Shown: positions 49,941 to 58,166 of the stretch, one piece after another
Layout of the letters: every line of letters starts with the position of its first letter
Numbering within the stretch: position 1 is the stretch's first letter
Source of the DNA: a bacterium
Lineage (GTDB): Bacteria > SZUA-79 > Acidulodesulfobacterales > Acidulodesulfobacteraceae
Direction of reading: 5' to 3'
NCBI GenBank assembly: GCA_021845685.1
Contig: JAJZVN010000004.1
Location: forward strand, 62,001-126,000
Length of the DNA: 64,000 nt
Position numbers and translations under genes: made by a program
Notes under the pieces: model-generated
The model's database searches: none
What the model was told of the DNA's origin: nothing
Seen by the model: the letters and a program-made list of their open reading frames with translations, nothing else

Positions 49941-52214
49941 TTAGGCGTTTTCTACTCTGTTTCTTCCGTTTTCTTTTGCCTTATAAAGCGCAAGATCAAC
50001 TCTATATTCAAGACTTTCTTCGGTATCGTTTTTGTTAAAACTTACTACTCCAAAGCTGCAAGTAATATTATTTCCTGTTGAAAAATTATGATTTTCAATT
50101 TTTAATCTAAGTCTTTCCGCTAATTCTTTCGCTTTGTCTATATTTGTTTCAGGGGAAATTATCATAAACTCTTCTCCGCCGATTCTGGCAAAATAATCGG
50201 CTGTTCTCAGGTTTTCTTTAACGGCAGTGGATATTTCCTTAAGAATAATATCTCCTGCTTGATGACCTAAATTATCGTTGATATCCTTAAATTTATCTAT
50301 ATCAAACATTATGAGGGACAAAGGTCTGCCGTATCTCATTGCCGTATTGAAAGCTTCGTGAAATTTAGCCTTATAAGCTCTTCTATTATAAATTCCGGTT
50401 AAATCGTCAAATTCTGATAACAATTTATAATTTTCTTTTTCTTTTAAAATCTTTTGCTCTTCCAACATTTCATTTGTTATATCTGTTAATACGACTATAA
50501 CGACCCATTCGCTATTATAAAATATAGTGCCGCCTAATACTTTAACCCACAATTCAGTTTCACTTTTATTTTTAAGTTTAAAGATAAATTCGCTTATAAA
50601 TTTTTCCCCATTCAGTCTTCTTTTAATATTTGATTTAATTTCTTCTTTTTGTTTATTATTTACATAGAATATATCCCATATATTCATATTATATAGTTCT
50701 TCTTTGGAATATCCGGTTAAATTTTCCATTTCAGAATTGACATATATTATTTTTTCTTTATTCAGACTTATAGGTACGCCTATATTTTCAATTAATATTT
50801 TAAAAAACTCTTTCTCGCGTTCAAGTTCATTTCTTAGATTTATCATTTCGGTTATATCTATAAAGCTTGCAAGGGCGGTTAATTTATCTTTATATTTTAC
50901 GGTTGTAGATGATATTAAAAGCCAAATTTCTTTATTTTGTTTTGTCAAAGCTTTAAATGTGTAATGGGATTGACCCATATTTTCTCCGCTTAATCTTTTT
51001 TCTATAGCTTTTTTTATTATTTTTTTGTCAAATTCATCGGAAAACACATCCCAAACATATTTTTGATAAAATTCATCTTGCGTATAACCTAATATGCTTT
51101 CAGCCGTCGGATTTGCATAAATGTATTTTTCTCTGTAAAGTATTATCCCCGTAATTAAATTCTCCGTTAATATTCTAAATAGCTCTTCCGATTCTTTAAG
51201 CTTATCTTCTAATAATTTTCTTTCAGTTATATCTAAAATTATGACCTGTAAATATGTTTTATTATTTAATAGAGCAGCGACTACATAAACTTCAACTATT
51301 TTTATTTTCCCGTTTTTAAGTTTATGTTTAAAAGTAACGGTGCTGCTCCCTTTTTCTGCTGCCGACTTCCTAAAATTTATCAGCTCCTGAATAGTATTAG
51401 ATACATTTATGGATTCTACTCCCATATTTAAAAACTCATTTTTTGAATACCCGTAAAACTTAATGGCTTCGTTGTTGACATCTATAAATTTACCTGTTTT
51501 AACATCTACGATAAAAGAAACAAGCGGCAGATTATAAAACAAAGATTTAAATCTTTGTTCGCTCTTCAATAAAATTTCATTAAATTTATTAAAATAATAA
51601 AAAAATAAAATTAGCATGATTATAATTACAACGGTTGCTATTATAAATATATAAACGGCAATATTTATAGTCTTTAAAAAATATATCCTTGTTGCTTTTA
51701 TAATGTTTATCGTAGACAAATGGGATAAATACAGAGTATCTCTTAAAAAAATCTTATAGGATATTTTAGACGATATATATTCAGGATATTTTATAATTGC
51801 TGCAAGAATAGGTTTGCTAATATTTTTCCATTTAAAATATGATTTGTTAAAATATATTATAATTTGACGATTATTTTTTAAAAATACGCTATTTTTTTTA
51901 ATAAATATATTAAGATTTTTATACTGCCTGTCGGTTTTTTGAAACCTGAGGTTTAGTGTATTTAACGCTTTTTTAAACCCTTCTTTTTGAATCGGCGAAG
52001 GTTTTAAAGTGCTGTAATATATAACTTTATCCAAGCTGCTTTTAATGTTTCGTATATCGTTATTTAATTTTATTGTTTTTAATAAAAGATTTGAATTAAA
52101 TGAAGAAATATTTTTTATGGGAATCGGGCCTGTAAAAAATAAAACACCTGCAATTAATACAACAATAATTATAAATAGAGCACCTGCAAGATATATATTT
52201 TGATTTTTTATCAT
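49941..52214 (-). CDS. Membrane PAS-PAS-PAS-GGDEF protein (diguanylate cyclase)
   Basis: Makes the second messenger c-di-GMP. The 757-residue protein has two membrane helices (about 8-29 and 185-210) flanking a periplasmic sensor region, three PAS domains (about 225-340, 345-465, 470-590) and a C-terminal GGDEF domain with an intact active site GGEEF at 679-683. The inhibitory site RTAD at 670-673, five residues upstream, indicates product feedback. No EAL domain. A 15-base G:C run lies about 30 bp before the start codon and there is no clear ribosome site, which may bear on expression. Confidence 0.93.
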   Translation of the reverse strand: MIKNQNIYLAGALFIIIVVLIAGVLFFTGPIPIKNISSFNSNLLLKTIKLNNDIRNIKSSLDKVIYYSTLKPSPIQKEGFKKALNTLNLRFQKTDRQYKNLNIFIKKNSVFLKNNRQIIIYFNKSYFKWKNISKPILAAIIKYPEYISSKISYKIFLRDTLYLSHLSTINIIKATRIYFLKTINIAVYIFIIATVVIIIMLILFFYYFNKFNEILLKSEQRFKSLFYNLPLVSFIVDVKTGKFIDVNNEAIKFYGYSKNEFLNMGVESINVSNTIQELINFRKSAAEKGSSTVTFKHKLKNGKIKIVEVYVVAALLNNKTYLQVIILDITERKLLEDKLKESEELFRILTENLITGIILYREKYIYANPTAESILGYTQDEFYQKYVWDVFSDEFDKKIIKKAIEKRLSGENMGQSHYTFKALTKQNKEIWLLISSTTVKYKDKLTALASFIDITEMINLRNELEREKEFFKILIENIGVPISLNKEKIIYVNSEMENLTGYSKEELYNMNIWDIFYVNNKQKEEIKSNIKRRLNGEKFISEFIFKLKNKSETELWVKVLGGTIFYNSEWVVIVVLTDITNEMLEEQKILKEKENYKLLSEFDDLTGIYNRRAYKAKFHEAFNTAMRYGRPLSLIMFDIDKFKDINDNLGHQAGDIILKEISTAVKENLRTADYFARIGGEEFMIISPETNIDKAKELAERLRLKIENHNFSTGNNITCSFGVVSFNKNDTEESLEYRVDLALYKAKENGRNRVENA

Positions 52215-52244
52215 TGATATAATTTTATTGCGTTTTCCGTTTTC

Positions 52245-52259
52245 GGGGGGGGGGGGGGG
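52245..52259. repeat. Homopolymer of 15 G before the GGDEF gene
   Basis: A run of G (52245-52259) in otherwise very AT-rich DNA, 31 bp upstream of the GGDEF start codon (C-run on its coding strand). Such tracts vary in length by slippage; this could alter expression or be an assembly or sequencing artefact. Confidence 0.85.
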
Positions 52260-52370
52260 TAGAATGCGTAAATAACGCCAACTTTAATTTTCCTTATTTA
52301 TTATATTATCTTCTAAATTTAAAGATTTATTATAATATAATAAAATTTCACCGTCAATCAAAATATTTAT

Positions 52371-52534
52371 CCCAAAATTGCCGATAGAAATTATTGAGAA
52401 TACCGCAATATTTCAACAATAATGGATGCCTGCCTTCGCAGGAATGATACCCGACAGGTGAATTTTTAAAATCCATCAAAATCATTTCGCGTGGGCTGAA
52501 ATCCAGTCTATAAATTTCTATCGGCAATTTTAGG
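52371..52534. mobile_element. MITE-like element with CCAAAATTGCC ends, copy 2
   Basis: 164 bp bounded by CCCAAAATTGCCGATAGAAA and TTTCTATCGGCAATTTTAGG, complementary except for one base. The inside holds a REP-like inverted pair (GGATGCCTGCCTTCGCAGG ... TTTCGCGTGGGCTGAAATCC). It shares its ends, but little of its interior, with the 248-bp copy at 33485. Confidence 0.8.
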
Positions 52535-52544
52535 TTTATAATAT

Positions 52545-53861
52545 TTATAACAAAAATAGTCTCAAATACAATCCCAGCAATGTAAAAAATAAAACAGGAA
52601 CGGTTAAAATTATTCCGACTTTAAAGTAATAACCCCAGCCTATTTTAATACCTTTTCTTTCTAAAACGTTTAGCCAGAGTAAAGTTGCCAAAGACCCTAT
52701 AGGTGTAATCTTAGGACCTAAATCGCACCCTATAACATTAGCATAAACGGCAGGTTTAAGCATTATATTTTTTAAATTTGCAGAATGAATTGCAAGAGAG
52801 TTTATCATAACCGTAGGCATATTATTCATTATAGAAGATGTGAACGCCGCTAAATATCCCGTCAACATTATAAGAGCAAAACCGCCATAATGGGAAAAAT
52901 AAGCAATAAACTTTCCTAACATATATGTCAATCCGGCATTTTTCAGACCAAATACTACAAGATACATGCCGATTGAGAATACGACAATGCTCCAAGGAGC
53001 ATTTTTAAACACGGTTTTTAAATTAACGGCTGGACTTTTTAATCCTAAAAACACAAATATCAAAGCAAACGCAATGGCAAATAATGAAACGGGGAGATTA
53101 AGAAATTCGCTTGCAAAATAACCTCCTAAGAGTAAAAGCAAAATTAAAAAAGAATACTTAAAAAGTTTTTCATCTTTAATAGCTTCTTTCGGCATCTTTA
53201 ACGATTTTACATCATAGGTTAACGGTATGTCTTTTCTAAAAAACAAATAAAGCGCAAATGTTGAAATTATAATAGAAAAAATATCCGGAGCAAACATATT
53301 TATAAAGTAAGTAAAAAACCCTATATTAAAATAATCAGTAGAAACAATATTTACTAAGTTTGAAATTTTAAAGGGGAGGGAAGCCGTATCGGCAATAAAA
53401 CCACCTGCCATAATAAACGGAAGCATATTCTTTCTTTGAAATTTAAGAGCCTTCATTTTTTCGTAAACAATCGGAGTTATAATAAGAGCCGCTCCGTCAT
53501 TTGCAAAAAAAGCCGCGACTAAAGCGCCGAGAAGTATGACGTATATAAACATTTTTCTGCCGCTTCCTCCTGCAAATCTGGCAACATGCAAAGCAGCCCA
53601 TTCAAAAAAACCGACCTCATCAAGAATCAAAGAAATAATAATTATAGCTACAAAAGTAAAAGTTGCGTCCCAGACAATATCCACAACTTTAAAAATATCG
53701 CTGTATTTTATAATTCCGAAAATAAAAGCTAAAACAGCGCCTATTATTGCGCTATAACCGATTCCTATATTATAAGGTTTTTTAATAATCAGAAAAAGCG
53801 TCAAAAGGAAAATAGCGACGGAAAATATAATATCGTATTCTTGAAGTGTAAGGATAATCAT
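52545..53861 (-). CDS. arsB: ArsB-type arsenite efflux permease
   Basis: A 438-residue membrane protein with about 12 helices, matching ArsB: IVWDATFTFVAIIIISLILDEVGFFEWAALH (about 63-93), GALVAAFFANDGAALIITPIVYEKM, MAGGFIADTASLPFKISNLVNI, SSIMNNMPTVMINSLAI and GCDLGPKITPIGSLATLLWL. It expels arsenite/antimonite using the proton gradient. No arsR, arsC or arsA lies next to it. Downstream is a MITE copy; upstream is a possible 42-residue peptide on the same strand. Confidence 0.93.
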   Translation of the reverse strand: MIILTLQEYDIIFSVAIFLLTLFLIIKKPYNIGIGYSAIIGAVLAFIFGIIKYSDIFKVVDIVWDATFTFVAIIIISLILDEVGFFEWAALHVARFAGGSGRKMFIYVILLGALVAAFFANDGAALIITPIVYEKMKALKFQRKNMLPFIMAGGFIADTASLPFKISNLVNIVSTDYFNIGFFTYFINMFAPDIFSIIISTFALYLFFRKDIPLTYDVKSLKMPKEAIKDEKLFKYSFLILLLLLGGYFASEFLNLPVSLFAIAFALIFVFLGLKSPAVNLKTVFKNAPWSIVVFSIGMYLVVFGLKNAGLTYMLGKFIAYFSHYGGFALIMLTGYLAAFTSSIMNNMPTVMINSLAIHSANLKNIMLKPAVYANVIGCDLGPKITPIGSLATLLWLNVLERKGIKIGWGYYFKVGIILTVPVLFFTLLGLYLRLFLL

Positions 53862-53910
53862 AGATTAACAATAAACAAACAAATTAAAATAATGAAAATT
53901 AATAAGCTAA

Positions 53911-54039
53911 TTATATTTCAATGTAGGGATTATCTACGTATTCTTTTGTAATATTTATCGGACCTGCTGTTATAGTTTTATTAGCTTTATTATCTGTATT
54001 GCTATTTGTATTATGATTATTTTGATTTTTATTTTGCAT
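53911..54039 (-). CDS. Possible 42-residue Asn-rich peptide upstream of arsB
   Basis: Starts MQNKNQNNHNTNSNTDNKAN and ends TKEYVDNPYIEI, with stop at 53911, 50 bp before arsB and on the same strand. Composition is Asn-rich and no family is recognised. The ribosome site is weak. It may be a real small gene or a chance frame. Confidence 0.3.
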   Translation of the reverse strand: MQNKNQNNHNTNSNTDNKANKTITAGPINITKEYVDNPYIEI

Positions 54040-54229
54040 TTTGATTCTTAATTTTTTTGATTATTAAATTCAAATTATAACTATTTTAAATAATTATTGT
54101 TTAATAATCAAATAAATTAATAGTTGACAACAACAAATTAATTTTAAATTTTTATAGATAATTAAATATAAAACTTAATTATCTATAAAAATATTCTATT
54201 TTTTTGATTGCTATTTTTTATATTTATAT

Positions 54230-55111
54230 TTAATCATAAGTGAATAATTCTAATTCTTCATTAGATTTTCTAATCATATCTTTTTTCTTTCCGTATTTTC
54301 CCGTAAATTCACCGTTTGCTTTTCTTTCTTTAAATGTTTTCTTAACGATATGTCTATTTATTTCTTCATAGGCATATTTCTCCTCATCTTTGTAATTTTT
54401 TAGTCTTTGATTCGCAAGATTAATATATTCTTTAGAAATTTCTATTCCAATAAAATTATGATTTAAAATTTTAGCGGCAATTAAAGTTGTTCCGCTGCCG
54501 CAATAAGGATCAATTATTAAACCTCTTTTCTCATCCATAATCGAATAAATTGACCTGACAGGCAATGCTAATGGAAAAGGAGCCGGATGAGAATTATTTT
54601 GTTCAGGAGAAAATCTCCAGATAGACGATAACAAAGCATGTTTAGACTTTAATTCCTCCCCGATAAAATTTTCATTATACGGTTTATAAAGCCAGTATAT
54701 TCTTTCTTCTACTTGCCAAAATCTCCAGCCTCTTATATTGCCGGCAATCATTCTATCCCATATTATTTCCTGCCTGACGCTCCATTTTGTTTGCCTTATC
54801 CAATCCATTGGATGCAGCATAGTTCCTCTTTCCCATCTTAATTTATGATTATAAAAAAAAGAGCCTCCCGGTTTTATAATTCTAAACAATTCATTTAAAA
54901 CAGATATTTGATTATTTTGATATATTTTTTCATCTATCTTATCAGTTCCGTTTGAATATTTTACATTTGCAACTAACCACCCTTTTTTGTTTTCTCCTTT
55001 ATTATAAGGCGGCGAAGTTACACCCATATCAACAAAATCATCGGGTAACTTTTGCAAAACATTTAATATATCGCCTTCAATAATTTTGTTTGAATATTCT
55101 TTCTGGCTCAT
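54230..55111 (-). CDS. DNA methyltransferase of a type II restriction-modification system
   Basis: A 293-residue amino-methyltransferase with motif order IV then I (beta class): catalytic TSPPYN at about 33-38, and SAM-binding DPYCGSGTTLIAAKIL near 200-215, followed by FIGIEISKEYINLA. The TSPPY form is usual for N4-cytosine enzymes but also occurs in N6-adenine enzymes, so the modified base is not settled. Its start overlaps the end of the endonuclease gene by 4 bp, so both are translated from one mRNA. Recognition site is unknown. Confidence 0.9.
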   Translation of the reverse strand: MSQKEYSNKIIEGDILNVLQKLPDDFVDMGVTSPPYNKGENKKGWLVANVKYSNGTDKIDEKIYQNNQISVLNELFRIIKPGGSFFYNHKLRWERGTMLHPMDWIRQTKWSVRQEIIWDRMIAGNIRGWRFWQVEERIYWLYKPYNENFIGEELKSKHALLSSIWRFSPEQNNSHPAPFPLALPVRSIYSIMDEKRGLIIDPYCGSGTTLIAAKILNHNFIGIEISKEYINLANQRLKNYKDEEKYAYEEINRHIVKKTFKERKANGEFTGKYGKKKDMIRKSNEELELFTYD

Positions 55112-55818
55112 TTTGCTTTATCCTCCAAAAAATTATAAAAATCTTTAGATATATATGATTTATATTCTTCTAATTCTTTTTTGCTTAAAATATATGAAAT
55201 TTTTAAATTCTTGCACTCAAAAAAGTCCTTATAAGTGAAATCAGCACTTCTTAAAAATTGTCCTTTTCTTGTTTTGCTGCCTTCTAATTTTGATAACCAT
55301 TTATTTAGTTTATTTTTTAAATTATTTATAAAATTTTCACAAACAAATGGAAATTCAATAATATAAATAAGTTTACCGTCAACAAACCCGCTTACAAGCA
55401 TATTTAAATCTTTTTCGTTTAAATTTTTAATTAATCGTTCAGGGGTATAATCGCTAAAATTTCCGCTTCCATTTAATTTAGCCGGTGATGTAGACCTTTC
55501 TTTTCTTTTGTATTTATTAAACTCTTCTGTATTAAAATTTTTAGGTTTAGCTTCGCAATTAATAGTTTGCCCTGAAATAAATACATCTTGCTTAAATCCA
55601 TTATAGCCTATTTTGCTTTCTTTATGCATATAACCCGCTAACGTAACTGTTATAAACTCTCTAATCGTTGATGAATTTTTATCATTGATATACATCGTCA
55701 GTAAATCAATAAGCATTTGAACCATGTTATCACTTGGCTTATTTATAAGATAATCATTTAATTCTTTATGGGTTTTCGTAGTATATATTTTTATCGTTTC
55801 TACTAATTCTTTATTCAT
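55108..55818 (-). CDS. Probable PD-(D/E)XK restriction endonuclease partner of the methyltransferase
   Basis: A 236-residue protein with a plausible nuclease core KQDVFISGQTINCEAKPKNF (about 80-99): Asp, then E-A-K as the ExK element. It has no membrane segment. Family could not be named from sequence alone; the call depends on that motif and on direct 4-bp overlap with the methyltransferase gene. It is first in the operon, so the nuclease is made before the methylase, which is unusual without a controller protein. Confidence 0.7.
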   Translation of the reverse strand: MNKELVETIKIYTTKTHKELNDYLINKPSDNMVQMLIDLLTMYINDKNSSTIREFITVTLAGYMHKESKIGYNGFKQDVFISGQTINCEAKPKNFNTEEFNKYKRKERSTSPAKLNGSGNFSDYTPERLIKNLNEKDLNMLVSGFVDGKLIYIIEFPFVCENFINNLKNKLNKWLSKLEGSKTRKGQFLRSADFTYKDFFECKNLKISYILSKKELEEYKSYISKDFYNFLEDKAK

Positions 55819-55893
55819 ATTTTAATTTTTCCTTTATTTATCTATTTATCTTATCGTCTTATTATTATCATTGGTTATCAGGCATGTATAGCT

Positions 55894-55922
55894 TATTCTT
55901 AATTTATTTTGGAGTTTGTCAA
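55894..55922 (-). promoter_or_regulatory. Possible promoter of the restriction-modification operon
   Basis: On the minus strand TTGACA (55922-55917), 17 bp, then AGAATA (55899-55894), about 75 bp before the endonuclease start. The -35 is perfect; the -10 is poor. Confidence 0.4.
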
Positions 55923-56052
55923 TAGTTTTTTGCTGTTTATTATAAAAAATATTGCCTTTATAGCTATATTGCTTAAAACTATATCATTGAGACGGGTAAT
56001 TATTTATAAAAATTAATAATTTTCAAAAATATATAAATATATTTAATTTGAT

Positions 56053-56847
56053 TTAAAACCCATACTTGCGTATGAGCCCTTTTAACTCGCCGATTATTTT
56101 AACTTTGGATTTACTGATTATAATAGGTTTATATGCCGGATTAGAAGGCATAAGTTTTACCATACCGTTTTCTAAAGCATAATATCTTTTAAGCGTGGCT
56201 TCGTAATCGTTTACTATTGCCGCTACAATTTTTCCATTAGGGGGGACTTCATAGCATTCTTTTAATATAATTATGTCTCCGTCTAAAATCATATCTTCTA
56301 TCATAGAATCGCCTCTCACTTTCAAAGCAAATAATTTTTTGCCGCTATTTTCCGCCAAAATTTCAGGCAATTCTATCATTTCATCAGTTTGAATAGCTTC
56401 TATAGGATAACCTGCGGCAATATATCCGTATAAGTGGATAAAGCTGCGCTGCGTATTAATAATATCATCATTAGAGTTATAATTTACTATATTATTATTA
56501 TTGACTATATCGCCGGCGTTACCAATATTATCCATTGCAATAACCGTATTATTAATACCTGTATTATTATTGCTGTTTATAATGCCGTTCCTTGTATGGC
56601 TGCTTTTTGTATCTTTTATTAAACGGATCAAATTTTCTCTATCGCCGATAACCTGTAATGTTCTCTTTTTACCCGGAATATTTTTAATGAAACCTCTTTC
56701 AGTTAGTGATTGTATATGTTTAAACACGGTAGATTTTGAAGATAAACCAAGGGCTTCGGCTATTTCGCTATAAGAAGGCGAATAACCCCTGCCGTTAATA
56801 TAATTTGTTATAAAATCAAGAACATCTTTTTGTTTTCTACTTAACAT
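56053..56847 (-). CDS. lexA: LexA, SOS repressor
   Basis: Represses DNA-damage genes and self-cleaves when RecA is activated. The 264-residue protein has an N-terminal winged helix (1-65) with GYSPSYSEIAEALGLSSKSTVFKHIQ, and a C-terminal S24 peptidase domain with cleavage site Ala145-Gly146 (YIAAGYPIE), Ser181 in VRGDSMIEDMI and Lys220 in EATLKRYY. The linker (about 85-133) is an Asn-rich insert that makes the protein about 60 residues longer than usual. Its promoter carries an overlapping GTTC-N7-GTTC repeat (see 56999-57027), consistent with autoregulation. Confidence 0.96.
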   Translation of the reverse strand: MLSRKQKDVLDFITNYINGRGYSPSYSEIAEALGLSSKSTVFKHIQSLTERGFIKNIPGKKRTLQVIGDRENLIRLIKDTKSSHTRNGIINSNNNTGINNTVIAMDNIGNAGDIVNNNNIVNYNSNDDIINTQRSFIHLYGYIAAGYPIEAIQTDEMIELPEILAENSGKKLFALKVRGDSMIEDMILDGDIIILKECYEVPPNGKIVAAIVNDYEATLKRYYALENGMVKLMPSNPAYKPIIISKSKVKIIGELKGLIRKYGF

Positions 56848-56998
56848 ATTTTAATAAAATTTATTTAATTTTCTAATATAATATATTTTCTTAATAATAT
56901 TAAATATTTTTATTATTATTGCTATTGCTGTTATTATTATTTATGACGTTGCTGTTTATAATGCAAAAATTTCAATATATATTTTTATTATATATTGA

Positions 56999-57027
56999 AT
57001 TATAATACGAACAAAAGGCGAACGCAA
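56999..57027 (-). promoter_or_regulatory. lexA promoter with SOS-type direct repeat
   Basis: On the minus strand TTGCGT (57027-57022), 17 bp, TATAAT (57004-56999). The spacer and -35 edge contain GTTCGCCTTTTGTTC (57023-57009), a GTTC-N7-GTTC direct repeat identical in form to the alphaproteobacterial LexA box. The start codon lies about 145 bp downstream. Confidence 0.7.
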
Positions 57028-57159
57028 GTATTTTTTTATTAATTTTAAAATATTGAAAAATTTTCTATTTTTTAGTTCTAAAATTATTTAGAAAATTATA
57101 TATTATAATTATATATTATATTATGAATTATAATAAATTATAAAATTAAAATATAAAAA

Positions 57160-57259
57160 TGGCCACATTTAAACCTGAATAGTTAAAATATTTAATACAA
57201 TCTAACTATTAAATATTTTATTGCTTATAATTAAGCATTAAAAAGGTCTAAAGTGGCCA
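57160..57259. repeat. 100-bp imperfect inverted repeat after hsp20
   Basis: The ends TGGCCACATTTAAACCT and AGGTCTAAAGTGGCCA are inverted, as are inner segments TAGTTAAAATATTTAA and CTATTAAATATTTTA. The whole can fold into one long hairpin 55 bp after the hsp20 stop. It may be a small mobile hairpin or a 3' end structure. Confidence 0.65.
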
Positions 57260-57313
57260 AGATTTTAATTTGATTAATTAATATGATAATTAAATAATTA
57301 ATATGAATACGAT

Positions 57314-57754
57314 TTATTTTATTTCAATTTTAATAGGTTTTGGAACAGCAACTTTTTTCAAAGTTACTTCCAATATACCGTCTTTTAATACAGCATCGGC
57401 AGACTCGCTCTCAACATCCGACGGCAATTCTACACTTCTATAAAATGATCCGCACTGAATTTCTTTTCTGTAATAATCTTCCTTCTTTTCTTCTTTTTCT
57501 ACCTTATGCTCTCCTTTAATAATTAATACATTTTTATGCACTTCAAGTTTAATGTCTTCTTTATTTACACCTGGAATAGATGCTTTTACTATTATTAAAT
57601 CATCTTTTTCAATGACATCTACCGCAGGCTCACCTATTCCGGGAGTCAAACCCCAAAATCTTTTCATCGTCGAAGGCATAAATTCAGAAAAAATCTTTCC
57701 GACATCATTTCTAACATCATTATACACAGGATCCCACCATGAAATGTTTGCCAT
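57314..57754 (-). CDS. Small heat shock protein (Hsp20/alpha-crystallin)
   Basis: A 146-residue holding chaperone with the alpha-crystallin domain (about 42-140): PAVDVIEKDDLIIVKASIPGVNKEDIKLEV, VLIIKGEHKVEKEEKKEDYYRKE, CGSFYRSVELP and DAVLKDGILEVTLKK, then the IxI-type tail IKIEIK. GGGAGGTG precedes the ATG. The promoter region upstream contains a tandem duplication and two TATAAT boxes. Confidence 0.95.
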   Translation of the reverse strand: MANISWWDPVYNDVRNDVGKIFSEFMPSTMKRFWGLTPGIGEPAVDVIEKDDLIIVKASIPGVNKEDIKLEVHKNVLIIKGEHKVEKEEKKEDYYRKEIQCGSFYRSVELPSDVESESADAVLKDGILEVTLKKVAVPKPIKIEIK

Positions 57755-57822
57755 AATAAAACACCTCCCAATTAAATAATTTTAAATAATTAATATAAAT
57801 TCAACAGCATTAATTAATAAAT

Positions 57823-57960
57823 TTAATTAATAAATTTAACATTAATGCATTCAGTTGCTTTAGTTTTACACTCTCTTTACTCTTTATTTTAATTATACCA
57901 CAACATTAATTAATAAATTTAACATTAATACATTCAGTTGCTTTTGTTTTACATTCTCTT
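57823..57960. repeat. Tandem promoter-region duplication upstream of hsp20
   Basis: Two copies of a ~56-bp segment, 57823-57878 and 57905-57960, with the shared blocks TTAATTAATAAATTTAACA, ATTCAGTTGCTTT and GTTTTACA. Each copy is preceded, on the minus strand, by GGTATAAT (57899-57892 and 57975-57968), so duplication may have doubled the promoter. Confidence 0.8.
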
Positions 57961-57967
57961 ATTTTTT

Positions 57968-57995
57968 ATTATACCCCAGTTTTTGAAATTTTCAA
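57968..57995 (-). promoter_or_regulatory. hsp20 distal promoter
   Basis: On the minus strand CTTGAAA (-35 TTGAAA, 57995-57990), 16 bp, TATAAT (57973-57968). The CTTGAAA form resembles sigma-32 -35 sequences, although the -10 is of the vegetative type. The -35 lies in the palindrome CTTGAAAATTTCAA. Confidence 0.6.
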
Positions 57996-58166
57996 GAGCG
58001 GGCTCTAATTAATACAATCTTTGTTTAACTTGGTGAAACTGCAAATTCTTTTATTCCTATGCCCATGCTTTTTGAACTGTTATCAGTATATTAATCTTTG
58101 CTTAAGCTATTAAAACTTTAATTTTAAATTTATTTAATTTACGCTTTATTGCTTATTGCCGGTATG

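Noticed and set aside
57755-58166. CIRCE/HrcA operator upstream of hsp20
   Set aside because: No TTAGCACTC-N9-GAGTGCTAA-like sequence is present; the repeats are AT-rich direct duplications.
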